Assembly (NCBI GenBank): GCA_963839515.1
Contig: CAWIVN010000017.1
Location: 113,594 to 177,593 of the forward strand
Source of the DNA: Fredericiella sp963839515
GTDB lineage: Bacteria > Chloroflexota > Anaerolineae > Caldilineales > Caldilineaceae
Length of the DNA: 64,000 nucleotides
Direction: 5' to 3'
Numbering within the stretch: the first letter of the stretch is position 1; each line of letters opens with the position of its first letter. A program made the position numbers and the translations under genes. Positions 8,497-16,757 of this stretch are shown piece by piece. Below the pieces are notes generated by a model. It saw only the letters and a program-made list of their open reading frames with translations. It had not been told where the DNA came from and searched no databases.

Positions 8497-10029
8497 ATGA
8501 AACGTACCTCGCCACCCTGTCTGCTCGTTGTCTTTGGCGCCTCCGGCGACCTCGCCATGCGCAAGCTGCTGCCTGCCATCTTTCACCTCTCCGGCCAGGA
8601 CCTGTTGGATCCCTCCTTTACGGTCCTCGGCTTCGCCCGCACGGCGATGGACGACGACCAGTTCCGCCGGCACGCGGTCGAGGGCCTGCGTGAGCACAGC
8701 CGCGCCGAACACAACGGCGGTCTCGACGAGCAGCGCATCGACGACTTCGCCTCCCGCCTCTTCTATCAAGCCGGCGGCTATGACGACCTGGGCGCGTTCC
8801 AGAAGCTGGCGCAGCGTGTCGAAACCCTTGACGCCGAACGCAGCACGCGCGGCAACCATCTTTTCTACCTGGCCACGCCGCCCAACGTCTTCGCCCCGAT
8901 CGCCCAGCTGCTCAAGGAAGTCGGTCTCTCCACAGCGCACGACGGCGGCTGGACTCGTCTCATCGTCGAAAAGCCCTTCGGTCACGACTTGGCCAGCGCC
9001 CAGGAACTCAACGAGCACCTGCAGAGCGTCTTCGACGAGAAGCAGATCTATCGCATCGACCACTACCTGGGCAAGGAGACGGTGCAGAATATCCTCGTCT
9101 TCCGCTTTGGCAACGGCATCTTCGAGCCCATCTGGAATCGCAATTATGTCGACCACGTGGAGATCACCGTGGCCGAAAGCCTCGGCGTCGGCACGCGCGG
9201 CGGCTATTACGACAAGTCCGGCGCCATCCGCGACATGGTGCAGAACCACGTCATGCAGCTCGTGGCCCTCACCGCCATGGAGCCGCCCGTCACCTACGAC
9301 GCCGAATCCGTCCGCAACCAGAAGGTCAATGTCCTGCGCTCGATCCAGCCGCTCGACCCGCTCGAAGTCAACAAGTGGGTAGTGCGCGCCCAATACGCCG
9401 CCGGCGAGGTCGAAGGCAAACGCATCCCCGGCTACCTCCAAACTGAGGGCATTCCCCCCAACTCGACAACCGAAACATTTGTTGCCTGGAAGCTCGAGAT
9501 CGATAACTGGCGCTGGAACGGCGTCCCCTTCTACCTGCGTACCGGCAAGGCCCTGCCTTCCAAGGTCAGCGAGATCAACGTCATGTTCCGCCGCCCGCCG
9601 CTCATGTACTTCGGCAACCGCAACGGCCGCCGCCAGCACGCCCGCAACTCGATCACCCTGCGCATCCAGCCCGACGAGAGCATCATCCTCAGCTTCGATG
9701 CCAAGCTGCCCGGCCCCCAGATCGACGTCGAACAGGTGAACATGGATTTCACCTACAGCAAGGCCTTTGGCGAAAACCTGGCCGAAGCCTATGAGCGCCT
9801 GCTCCTCGACGCCATGCTCGGCGACAGCACGCTCTTCATTCGCCGTGACGAAACCGAGCTGGCTTGGGACCGCGTCACCAACGTCCTCGAAGGCTGGCAG
9901 GTGCAAGAAGAAGTGCTCAAGAAACGCAACAAGCAACTGCAATTGCCGCAATACGAAGCCGGCACCTGGGGTCCCCTCGAATCCGAAGACCTGCTGGCCA
10001 GAGACGGCCACCACTGGAAAAACACCTAG
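8497..10029 (+). CDS. zwf: Glucose-6-phosphate 1-dehydrogenase
   Basis: First enzyme of the oxidative pentose phosphate pathway: glucose 6-phosphate to 6-phosphogluconolactone with reduction of NADP. Length 510 residues is standard. The N-terminal nucleotide-binding loop GASGDLA is at residues 14-20, and the active-site segment RIDHYLGKETVQN carries the catalytic His region. Further hallmarks are VEKPFGHD, NHVMQL and FYLRTGKALP. It sits in the order rpiB-zwf-pgl. The 120 bases between zwf and pgl contain a phased AATC-type array. Confidence 0.96.
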   Translation: MKRTSPPCLLVVFGASGDLAMRKLLPAIFHLSGQDLLDPSFTVLGFARTAMDDDQFRRHAVEGLREHSRAEHNGGLDEQRIDDFASRLFYQAGGYDDLGAFQKLAQRVETLDAERSTRGNHLFYLATPPNVFAPIAQLLKEVGLSTAHDGGWTRLIVEKPFGHDLASAQELNEHLQSVFDEKQIYRIDHYLGKETVQNILVFRFGNGIFEPIWNRNYVDHVEITVAESLGVGTRGGYYDKSGAIRDMVQNHVMQLVALTAMEPPVTYDAESVRNQKVNVLRSIQPLDPLEVNKWVVRAQYAAGEVEGKRIPGYLQTEGIPPNSTTETFVAWKLEIDNWRWNGVPFYLRTGKALPSKVSEINVMFRRPPLMYFGNRNGRRQHARNSITLRIQPDESIILSFDAKLPGPQIDVEQVNMDFTYSKAFGENLAEAYERLLLDAMLGDSTLFIRRDETELAWDRVTNVLEGWQVQEEVLKKRNKQLQLPQYEAGTWGPLESEDLLARDGHHWKNT

Positions 10030-10090
10030 TGCTCTGGACCGCGATTCACAAGATATAAGAATTACCATGATGCGAGCGAGCAGCCCGCCC

Positions 10091-10132
10091 AAAAATCAAG
10101 TAAATCCTCAAATCAAGTGAATCAAGGTTCAG
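10091..10132. repeat. Short phased AATC-type array, copy 2
   Basis: Upstream of pgl: units aaaaatcaag, taaatcctca, aatcaagtg, aatcaaggttcag at roughly helical spacing. It shares CCCAAAAATCAAG and ATCAAGGTTCAG with copy 1 at 4737-4771. Both copies sit directly before a start codon region. Confidence 0.45.
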
Positions 10133-10149
10133 CCAGGAGAGAAGTCCGA

Positions 10150-10902
10150 ATGCGCGGCACCCGCCAACAAGTCGAAGTGGTCCCCACTCCCGCTGCCGCC
10201 GCCGCTGTAGCCCAGCAGCTCATCGCCGCCGCCGCCGCCGTCTCGATCGGCAAACGCGGTTTTTTTCGTATCGCCTTGGCCGGCGGCTCCACCCCGCGTG
10301 CCGTCTACACCGCCTTGGCTGGAGGCGAAAATCTCAACTGGCAGCGCTGGCAGATCTTCTGGAGCGATGAGCGCTGCGTGCCTCCCACCTCGCCTGACAG
10401 TAACTACCGTATGGCCAAGGAGACCCTCCTCGATCCCCTTGCCCGCCAGAACCAGGCACCCCGCATGGTCGTCCGCCTTGCCGGTGACGGCGACCCGGAC
10501 GCTGCCGCCGCGGCCTACGAACGGGCCGTGCACGAGACCGTGCCTGCCAATCCCAACTCTGGCGCCGGCAGCATCCCACGCTTCGACCTCATCCTGCTTG
10601 GCATGGGCGCCGACGGCCATACCGCCAGCCTCTTTCCCCACACGGCCGCCCTCGCCGAAACCGAGCGCCTCGTCGTGGCCAACCACGTGCCCAAGCTCGA
10701 CGCCACGCGCCTGACCTTCACCTTCCCCCTCATCAACGCCGCCCGCCGCGTCCTGGTCCTCGTCGGGGGCTCCGACAAGTCCGCCGCCCTGCGCCAGGTA
10801 CTGGCCGGCGATCGCGACCCCGACCTCTATCCCAGCCAACGAATTCAACCCGTCGACGGCACCCTCACTTGGCTCGTAGACGAAGCCGCCCACAACTCGT
10901 AG
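10150..10902 (+). CDS. pgl: 6-phosphogluconolactonase
   Basis: Hydrolyses 6-phosphogluconolactone, the product of zwf. The 250-residue protein shows the DevB-type glucosamine-6-phosphate-isomerase-like fold: FRIALAGGSTPRAVY for phosphate binding, FWSDERCVPP, and LLGMGADGHTASLFP with the catalytic His. I take the ATG at 10150 because CCAGGAGAG lies about 8 bases upstream; a GTG at 10117 would add 11 residues lying in a repeat array. Its TAG stop is formed by the first bases of an intergenic hairpin element, so the insertion of that element may have set the present C-terminus. Confidence 0.93.
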   Translation: MRGTRQQVEVVPTPAAAAAVAQQLIAAAAAVSIGKRGFFRIALAGGSTPRAVYTALAGGENLNWQRWQIFWSDERCVPPTSPDSNYRMAKETLLDPLARQNQAPRMVVRLAGDGDPDAAAAAYERAVHETVPANPNSGAGSIPRFDLILLGMGADGHTASLFPHTAALAETERLVVANHVPKLDATRLTFTFPLINAARRVLVLVGGSDKSAALRQVLAGDRDPDLYPSQRIQPVDGTLTWLVDEAAHNS

Positions 10903-11046
10903 GGGCACAAGGTCCGGCGCCAACCACCTACCTATCGCGCCGCAACTTTCTTCCGCCGGACCTTGTGCCCGCCCTCGCCTACCATTCGTCCCGCGGCAAC
11001 CACCTACCCATCGCGCCGCAACTTTCTTCCGCCGGACCTTGTGCCC
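10899..11046. repeat. Dispersed hairpin element, copy 1 (duplicated right half)
   Basis: Begins GTAGGGGCACAAGG with left arm GGCACAAGGTCCGGCG and has the inverted arm CGCCGGACCTTGTGCC ending at 10970. The core plus right arm is then repeated, ending at 11046 (76 bp later). It lies between the convergent pgl and sulfatase genes and supplies the pgl stop codon. No T-tract follows, so a simple intrinsic terminator is unlikely. Confidence 0.8.
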
Positions 11047-11055
11047 GCCCTCGAC

Positions 11056-12840
11056 TTACTTCTCTACCGCCGGCAAATACTGATATGCCGTTACGTGGAG
11101 ACTTGCCTCGTACGCCAGATAGTCAGCCATGGCCGCATCTTGCGGCGCCTGCAGATAGGCCGGCAGCGGCGCCCGCAGCTCTTTGACCACTGCGCCGTTG
11201 GTAGGATCGAACAGGGCATTGTACAACTGGTTGTAGAGAACCGGATCGGGATCAGAGCCGCCCGGCGCGTGGTTGATGACCTCCGCCACGCCGTCCTTTG
11301 TGTAGTCGTACAACTCCGTCTGCTGCCCAGTGGTCTCGATGTTGATCGTATTCGGGGCAAAGTAGCTGTAGACCCCCAACTTGGCATCCTTGGTGCGGTA
11401 GCCGATCACATGACTTGGGGGGCTCCCCGTCGACGGATTGCTGACGAGCACATCCCGGTAGCTCCACCCCACCTTGGGCGCCTCCTCCGGAATGTCCTCG
11501 TCGCTGGTCTGGATGATATAGTCGCGGCCACTGGCATTAGGATTGCTCAAGAGCGCGACCAGGTCGGCGCGGTTCGCCAGGTGCCCGTACTTCGGATTGG
11601 AACGCCAGTTGTTGTTGCCGCTGGCCAGCGTCATCAGCAGCGGGGCGATGTCCACGTGCGAGGTCAGTTGCTCGCGCTCGGTGCCGGTCTGTCCTATCGG
11701 GACAAACTCGCCCGTGGGATCCATCACATACAAGGGCACACGGATCGCCTCCTCGTAGGCGGCAAAGGCCTTGCCGCGCAGGCCATGCGCGCCGCCGTAC
11801 TCGCCATGATCCGAAGTAAAGACGACGATGGTGTTGTTTGCTGCGTTGCTGCCGCCAAGTGCGTCGAGGATATTGCCGATCTGCTTGTCCACCTCCCCTA
11901 TGACAAGATAATAGAGGTCGAGCAGCTCATGCCAGAGCTCCGGATAGCCCGTGACGGGGGGATTGGTGGGCACAACGCCAAACACCGCATCGCACAGCAG
12001 CACCCATGCCTGCTGCAGCTTCGGCTTGCCCTGTAGGGTGAGCGCTTCGGGCCAGTGCTCAAAGTTGGACGGCAGCCCGGCATGAAACTCGGGGATCGGC
12101 GGCGGATTCTCCTGGCCTGGCTGCTCCTTGGAGTATTTGGGAAACCACTCCACGTCGTGTGGGTTGACCAGGCTCACGGTCGTGCACCACGGCCCCAGCG
12201 CGCTGGCTTCGTTAAGCCAGTTCTTGAACACTTGGGTGGTCACTGGGTCGACTCCTTGCCCTTGCCCTGGCCCGCCATTGGGTGAGGGGCAGGGGAGGCC
12301 GCCGTCGTCAAAGCCATACCGCTTGGCCCACTCCGGGGTTTGGGCGTCGTCGATCGCAAGGTGCCACTTGCCCCACCAGTAGGTGTTGTAACCAAAATCA
12401 TCGCTGCTCAAGATGGAGCCCCAGGTGGGAAAGCCCGGGTTAAGGCTTGGTGTGGAGCCCTGGCCGGCCAGTCCCTCCACGTTCGTGAGAAACATGCCGT
12501 TCTGGTGCGTATAGAGCCCCGTCAGCAGCGTCGAGCGCGAGGGCGAGCAGGCATTGGCCGCCGAGCAGTGATGGCCAAAGCTGACGGACGAGACCCGCAG
12601 GTCTGCCAGGTTGGGGGCCGTCTCGTCCATCAGCTCCTGGGTGAAGGCCCCCTGTGGATAGCGCAGCTGGTCCACCAGGATCACCAGGATGTTGGGCCGG
12701 CTGGCGTCCGCGTTGAATGTGCGTTCGGCCCGCCTGCTCTGCGGCTTGGGGGCACCCATCGCCCCATTGGGCAGCATGGTCGAGGCCATCAGGCCGCCGG
12801 CCGCCAACCCTGCTTCTTTCAGAAACGTACGTCGCTTCAT
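11056..12840 (-). CDS. Secreted sulfatase (type I, formylglycine-dependent)
   Basis: A 594-residue sulfate-ester hydrolase. The N-terminus MKRRTFLKEAGLAAGG is a Tat signal (RRTFLK), so it is exported folded. The motif CSPSR at residues 98-102 is the C-x-P-x-R signature whose Cys is converted to formylglycine; metal-binding residues are seen in ILVILVDQLR and FTSDHGEYGGAHG. Start is the ATG at 12840, preceded by AAGGAG; an upstream frame to 12933 adds 31 residues before the Tat signal and was rejected. The substrate is not evident. No intact formylglycine-generating enzyme lies in the window; only a fragment is seen near 46.8 kb. Confidence 0.88.
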   Translation of the reverse strand: MKRRTFLKEAGLAAGGLMASTMLPNGAMGAPKPQSRRAERTFNADASRPNILVILVDQLRYPQGAFTQELMDETAPNLADLRVSSVSFGHHCSAANACSPSRSTLLTGLYTHQNGMFLTNVEGLAGQGSTPSLNPGFPTWGSILSSDDFGYNTYWWGKWHLAIDDAQTPEWAKRYGFDDGGLPCPSPNGGPGQGQGVDPVTTQVFKNWLNEASALGPWCTTVSLVNPHDVEWFPKYSKEQPGQENPPPIPEFHAGLPSNFEHWPEALTLQGKPKLQQAWVLLCDAVFGVVPTNPPVTGYPELWHELLDLYYLVIGEVDKQIGNILDALGGSNAANNTIVVFTSDHGEYGGAHGLRGKAFAAYEEAIRVPLYVMDPTGEFVPIGQTGTEREQLTSHVDIAPLLMTLASGNNNWRSNPKYGHLANRADLVALLSNPNASGRDYIIQTSDEDIPEEAPKVGWSYRDVLVSNPSTGSPPSHVIGYRTKDAKLGVYSYFAPNTINIETTGQQTELYDYTKDGVAEVINHAPGGSDPDPVLYNQLYNALFDPTNGAVVKELRAPLPAYLQAPQDAAMADYLAYEASLHVTAYQYLPAVEK

Positions 12841-12985
12841 CCGTTTGGTCTCCTTGGGTGTGGTACATCTTCTATTTAGGTGCGCTGGGAATGCGGGTTG
12901 GCGGAGAATATCATTCGCAACCGGTTCTGTCAATGCGCCTTTTTTTGTGCCGCATCTCCCATTCCAGGCGCACGATGCGTAACGC

Positions 12986-13056
12986 GTAGGGGCACAAGGT
13001 CCGGCGGAAATCGTCTGGTTTTCGCGAAGATGCTTGTTTCGCCGGACCTTGTGCCC
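12986..13056. repeat. Dispersed hairpin element, copy 2
   Basis: GTAGGGGCACAAGGTCCGGCGG at the left and CGCCGGACCTTGTGCC at the right enclose a core with its own short inverted repeat (AAATCGTCTGG / TTCGCGAAG). It sits between the divergently transcribed sulfatase and aldo/keto reductase genes, which shows the family is not confined to gene ends. The rest of this 411-bp gap holds only the promoter noted below. Confidence 0.78.
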
Positions 13057-13162
13057 GCCCCACCCCTGACCTCCCGACCCTGATCGGCCTTCTCTACCTG
13101 TCCGACTGGCTTGTGCGCCGCCTCAGTACCTGGCGCGTCGCTTACCGCCCCACCTCCCAAGT

Positions 13163-13192
13163 TTGCCCAATTCGCGCCCATCGTCTCATAAT
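13163..13192 (+). promoter_or_regulatory. Possible promoter of the aldo/keto reductase gene
   Basis: TTGCCC (13163-13168) and CATAAT (13187-13192) are separated by 18 bases and lie about 60 bases before the start codon. The match to a primary-sigma promoter is moderate; it is the best pair in this intergenic stretch. Confidence 0.35.
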
Positions 13193-13251
13193 AGACACAT
13201 TCGCACCGCGCATAAACCCAAAACCATACACATCGAAAGGATCCATTACTC

Positions 13252-14244
13252 ATGGAATACGCCTATCTCGGCCGCTCCAACGTCAAGGTCAGCAAAGTCT
13301 GCCTCGGCACCATGCACTTCGGCCGCCGCTGCGATGAAAAAGAATCCTTCGCCATCATGGACCGCGCCCTCGAAATGGGCATCAATTTCTGGGACACGGC
13401 CAACGTCTACGGCGAACCGTCCGGCCACTCGGAGGAGATCATCGGCCGCTGGTTCCAGCAAGGCAACCATCGCCGCGATGAGGTCGTGCTCGCCACCAAG
13501 GTCTACGGCGGCATGGGCAAGCCCGGCCCCAACGAGGAGGGCGGCATCTCCGACTATAAGATCCGCATGCACGTAGCCGAATCGCTGCGCCGTCTGCAGA
13601 CCGACCGCATCGACCTCTACCAGGTCCACCACATCGACCGTCACATGAGCGTCGAAGAGTTCTGGGGTGCCTTCGAGCGCCTCCAGCACAAGGGCGACAT
13701 CCTCTACGTCGGCACCAGCAACTTCCCCGGCTGGGGACTTGCCAAGTACCAGGCCGCCGCCTGGCAGCGCGGCAACGTCGGCATCGTCTCCGAGCAGAGC
13801 ATGTACAATCTTCTCTGCCGTTACCCGGAACTGGAGGTCCTGCCCGCCGCCAAAGAATTCGGCATCGGCGTCATCCCCTACATGCCGCTCGCCGGCGGTC
13901 TCCTCACCGGCAAGACCCAGTCGGCCGAAGGCTCACGCACCGCCCAGGTCGAAGGCGAGTACGGCATCCGCGTCGGCGACAACGAAATATTCCGCCAGTT
14001 CAGCGCGCTCTGCCAAGAGCTGGGCGAGAGCGAATCCGTCGTCGCCATCGCCTGGACGCTCCACCAGACCGCCGTCACCTCCGCCATCGTCGGCGTGCGC
14101 ACCGTCGCCCACCTCGAAGGCCTCGACCGCGCCGCCGACCTGCACCTCGACGAGACCGCCCTCAAGCGCCTCGACGCCATCTTCGACATCAACAAGGGCC
14201 GCCCCCTCCGCATCGCCCCCGCCCCCGAATCCTACGCATGGTAA
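13252..14244 (+). CDS. Aldo/keto reductase
   Basis: NADPH-dependent oxidoreductase of the AKR superfamily, 330 residues, predicted cytoplasmic TIM barrel. The start MEYAYLGRSNVKVSKVCLG, the catalytic Asp/Tyr segment FWDTANVYGEPSG, the Lys in LATKVYGGMG, the His in YQVHHID, and the C-terminal cofactor segment VTSAIVGVRT are all present. It resembles the YghZ/Tas-type group that reduces small carbonyls or glyceraldehyde-type substrates; exact substrate cannot be read from the sequence. It stands alone between two hairpin elements. Confidence 0.92.
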   Translation: MEYAYLGRSNVKVSKVCLGTMHFGRRCDEKESFAIMDRALEMGINFWDTANVYGEPSGHSEEIIGRWFQQGNHRRDEVVLATKVYGGMGKPGPNEEGGISDYKIRMHVAESLRRLQTDRIDLYQVHHIDRHMSVEEFWGAFERLQHKGDILYVGTSNFPGWGLAKYQAAAWQRGNVGIVSEQSMYNLLCRYPELEVLPAAKEFGIGVIPYMPLAGGLLTGKTQSAEGSRTAQVEGEYGIRVGDNEIFRQFSALCQELGESESVVAIAWTLHQTAVTSAIVGVRTVAHLEGLDRAADLHLDETALKRLDAIFDINKGRPLRIAPAPESYAW

Positions 14245-14257
14245 CGCGCACCAACGC

Positions 14258-14492
14258 GTAGGGGCACAAGGTCCGGCGGAATTACACCGGCAATGCGGCG
14301 ATCCTATCCACGCCGGACCTTGTGCCCCCCTCTACCCCCACACCACATCCGGCAATGCGGCGATCCTATCCACGCCGGACCTTGTGCCCCCCTCTACCCC
14401 CCACACCACATCCGGCAATGCGGCGATCCTATCCACGCCGGACCTTGTGCCCCCCTCTACCCCCACACCACACCGCCAATGCGGCGATCCTA
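14258..14492. repeat. Dispersed hairpin element, copy 3, with tandemly amplified core
   Basis: One left arm (GGGGCACAAGGTCCGGCGG) is followed by three successive copies of core plus right arm, with right arms ending near 14326, 14388 and 14450 (period 62-63 bp), and a fourth core copy lacking the arm. The core contains CAATGCGGCGATCCTATCCA. It lies between the convergent aldo/keto reductase and queF genes. Confidence 0.8.
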
Positions 14493-14496
14493 CCTC

Positions 14497-14901
14497 CTAC
14501 TTTGCCCCTTGACCCTCACCAATCTCCGCCACCGCCGTTAGCTGCAATCCCCCACGCACCTGCTGCCGCAGCGTAACCTTGCACCGCCGCGGCGCAATGG
14601 CATCCACCACCTGCTGCGCGATCTCCCCTGCCAGGTGCTCGGCAAAACAGCGATCCTCTCGATACGACCACAAAAACAGCTTCAAACTCTTACTCTCGAT
14701 GCACAGCTTGTCGGGCACGTACTCCAACTCGAAGCTGTAAAAGTCCGGTTGGTGCGTGACGGGACAAAACGCCGTCAGCTCTTCAGACGTAAAGCGCACC
14801 ACTGTCACATGCGCCGGGCACGGAAACGTATCCAGTGAACGGCTCGGCTGGGTGCTTGGCTTGCCCAGCGCCCGAAAATCGACCGATGATAACTCATTCA
14901 T
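14497..14901 (-). CDS. queF: NADPH-dependent 7-cyano-7-deazaguanine reductase
   Basis: Reduces preQ0 to preQ1 in queuosine tRNA-modification synthesis. The 134-residue length matches the short, unimodular QueF class. Hallmarks: Cys46 in FCPVTHQPDF, which forms the thioimide with substrate, Asp53 as the proton donor, and the ES-x-SLKLF segment (IESKSLKLFLW) that binds NADPH. The start at 14901 has AGAGAGGA upstream; the longer frame to 15516 is antisense to the next gene. No other queuosine genes are nearby. Confidence 0.92.
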   Translation of the reverse strand: MNELSSVDFRALGKPSTQPSRSLDTFPCPAHVTVVRFTSEELTAFCPVTHQPDFYSFELEYVPDKLCIESKSLKLFLWSYREDRCFAEHLAGEIAQQVVDAIAPRRCKVTLRQQVRGGLQLTAVAEIGEGQGAK

Positions 14902-14937
14902 TTTGACTGTTCCTCTCTTCGCTGACCTGCATTCGCC

Positions 14938-15894
14938 ATGAACGGCACGGCAGAATTCGGTTCCGTATTGACAATCGACTATAGTAGCTTCCAACACAGT
15001 AACCGTCCATCGGCGGAAGAGCTCAACGGACGTTTGACGCAATGGGTTGGCTTGCACGGAGTATCGTATAAGGTGGTCTCTCAAACAGGCTTTGCCGAGG
15101 TAAATGGTGCACGTCTTTACTACGAAACCGCCGGGGCCGGGCAACCGCTGGTGTTCGTCCATGCCGGCCTGGCCGACAGCGGCATGTGGGATGATCAGTT
15201 CCAGTTCTTCGCCGCTCACTTCCGTGTGCTTCGCTACGATATGCGCGGCTTCGGGCAAAGCCAACCCGTGGCGGGTGAGTACTCGCATGCGGACGATCTG
15301 GCGTGTCTCATGCACTACCTTGACGTGACCGAGGCCAATCTGATCGGCTGCTCCCAGGGTGGCGCCGTCATCCTGGATTTGGCCTTGGAACGTCCCGCCA
15401 TGGCGTCTGCCTTGGTTGCCGTGAGCAGCAGCCCGCAAGGCCTGGAAATGGATATGCCCGCATCGCCGCAATTCACCGAGTTGCAGGCGGCAATTTTGAG
15501 CAACGACTGGGTGCAATTCCTGGAGCTTTCCGCCCAGATCTGGTTCGACGGCGAGGGACGCACGCCCGACCAGGTGGACAGGGAGGCGCGCAACCGCCTG
15601 CTGGCGATGTACCGCCGGCGCCTCCAGCTCAGCCGCGCAGACCGGGGCCAGGAGAAACCGCCCCTGGAGCCTCCGGCCGCCGCCCGCTTAGCCGAACTCC
15701 ATCTGCGAACCCTCATCCTCTATGGCGACCGCGATCTCGCCTTTGTCCGGGCCGCGAGCACCTACATGGCAGACCACATCGCCGGCGCCCAGAAAGTCAT
15801 GCTGCCCAACGCGGCCCACATGCTAAACATGGAGCACCCCGACGTCTTCAACCGCGTTGTCCTCCACTTTCTTTCGGGGCATGACTTGGCGTAG
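14938..15894 (+). CDS. Alpha/beta-hydrolase
   Basis: A 318-residue protein. Residues from about 50 onward match the alpha/beta-hydrolase fold: oxyanion region VFVHAGLADSG, YDMRGFGQSQ, nucleophile elbow GCSQGG with the catalytic Ser, acid in LYGDRD and His in NAAHML. The first 45 residues are not part of the fold and may be non-coding; a GTG near 15073 with GGAG upstream would give a more usual length, so the start is uncertain. It is divergent from queF with only 36 bases between the annotated starts. The substrate cannot be inferred. Confidence 0.85.
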   Translation: MNGTAEFGSVLTIDYSSFQHSNRPSAEELNGRLTQWVGLHGVSYKVVSQTGFAEVNGARLYYETAGAGQPLVFVHAGLADSGMWDDQFQFFAAHFRVLRYDMRGFGQSQPVAGEYSHADDLACLMHYLDVTEANLIGCSQGGAVILDLALERPAMASALVAVSSSPQGLEMDMPASPQFTELQAAILSNDWVQFLELSAQIWFDGEGRTPDQVDREARNRLLAMYRRRLQLSRADRGQEKPPLEPPAAARLAELHLRTLILYGDRDLAFVRAASTYMADHIAGAQKVMLPNAAHMLNMEHPDVFNRVVLHFLSGHDLA

Positions 15895-15927
15895 AGCACA
15901 GGTTTGTTTGGTAAGTCAAGCTTTTTT

Positions 15928-15974
15928 CACAATCATGCCACAACCCGCACAACCCCGCCACCACATCTTCAAAA
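15928..15974. repeat. CA-rich phased motif, copy 1
   Basis: Contains CAATCATGCCACAA followed by CAC/CCGCCACC units at 10-11 bp spacing. A close relative (CAATCATGCCACAA, then GGCAACC and GCCACCAC) occurs at 35654-35693, and a looser one at 19081-19113. Function unknown. Confidence 0.4.
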
Positions 15975-16067
15975 CGTATTTTGCTTGCCTGGTCTCCTAC
16001 TCTTTGCTATAATTTACTTACAATCGCCTGACGCACCCGAATATGCGTTCTTGAATAGGAGCATCTC

Positions 16068-16667
16068 ATGGCACGTTCGCCGCGCACCGATACTGGCGTT
16101 CCGCTCTCACCCGACCGCAAACCGTGGGAGCCGCAGCCCAATGAGTCGGCCATCTGGTATACCCGTTTCGCCGAATACCTGAGCCTGGGACCCACGCGCA
16201 CCATGCAGCGTGTGCGCGACAACCTCTGCCGGGACACCGGCAAACCGAGCTACAAGTGCGGCGGTCATTGGTCCAAGGCAGCTTGCAAATGGCGCTGGCA
16301 GGAGCGCGCCCGCGCTTGGGACATCGACCAGGTAAGGCTCTATACCAGCGAACGGCGCACCATGGAGATCGCCCTCCACCTGCGCCGTCTCGAGATCTAC
16401 AACGAGGGCATCGAGATGTGCCTCGACACGCTGCGCGCCGCCAACCTTGGCGACATGACACAAGAAGAGGCTCGCGCCACGTTCGGCCAGATGAGCCGCT
16501 TCTTTATCAAGCTCCTGCGCGAAGAACGCATCGAATGCGAAGCCTATAGCAACCTGGACGAGGAGGAGACCTCCGTCCACATCACCGCCGATGACCTCAT
16601 CGCCGCCCAACGCGCCCTCCAGCGCCGCCTCGCCACGATCCAAACCGCTATCCCCTCAATCCCATAG
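16068..16667 (+). CDS. Terminase-small-subunit-like or HTH protein of phage type
   Basis: A 199-residue protein of unknown role. Residues about 45-90 (LGPTRTMQRVRDNL, then HWSKAACKWRWQERARAWD) resemble the N-terminal helix-turn-helix region of small hypothetical proteins and terminase small subunits in which a Trp-rich W-x-x-R-x-x-A-W-D closes the domain. The rest is charged helix with possible coiled coil (residues 100-195). No other phage genes lie nearby, so it may be a domesticated or stray gene. Family assignment is by pattern only. Confidence 0.55.
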   Translation: MARSPRTDTGVPLSPDRKPWEPQPNESAIWYTRFAEYLSLGPTRTMQRVRDNLCRDTGKPSYKCGGHWSKAACKWRWQERARAWDIDQVRLYTSERRTMEIALHLRRLEIYNEGIEMCLDTLRAANLGDMTQEEARATFGQMSRFFIKLLREERIECEAYSNLDEEETSVHITADDLIAAQRALQRRLATIQTAIPSIP

Positions 16668-16757
16668 CAGGTTTTAATCGAATATTCATCAAACTGCCGC
16701 CTCGCTTCTGCTATGCTTCCACCAATCGCCATCATTTTGGAAGTACAGAGTGCAACC

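Noticed and set aside
8182..10092. Long minus-strand frame of 636 codons opposite zwf
   Set aside because: It is the complement of zwf and rpiB with composition typical of a high-GC shadow frame; no motif or ribosome site.
10899..11046. Intrinsic transcription terminator
   Set aside because: Stems are separated by about 30-base cores and no T-run follows; copies also occur between divergent genes.
10963..12036. Plus-strand frame of 357 codons opposite the sulfatase
   Set aside because: Antisense to a gene with intact sulfatase signature; begins in a hairpin element.
14258..14492. CRISPR array made of the tandem units after the aldo/keto reductase gene
   Set aside because: Units of 62-63 bp are near identical through the whole period, so there are no unique spacers, and the single left arm shows they are core duplications of a hairpin element. 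No cas genes.
14902..15516. Upstream in-frame extension of queF
   Set aside because: It is antisense to the alpha/beta-hydrolase gene, has no QueF similarity, and a good ribosome site precedes the ATG at 14901.
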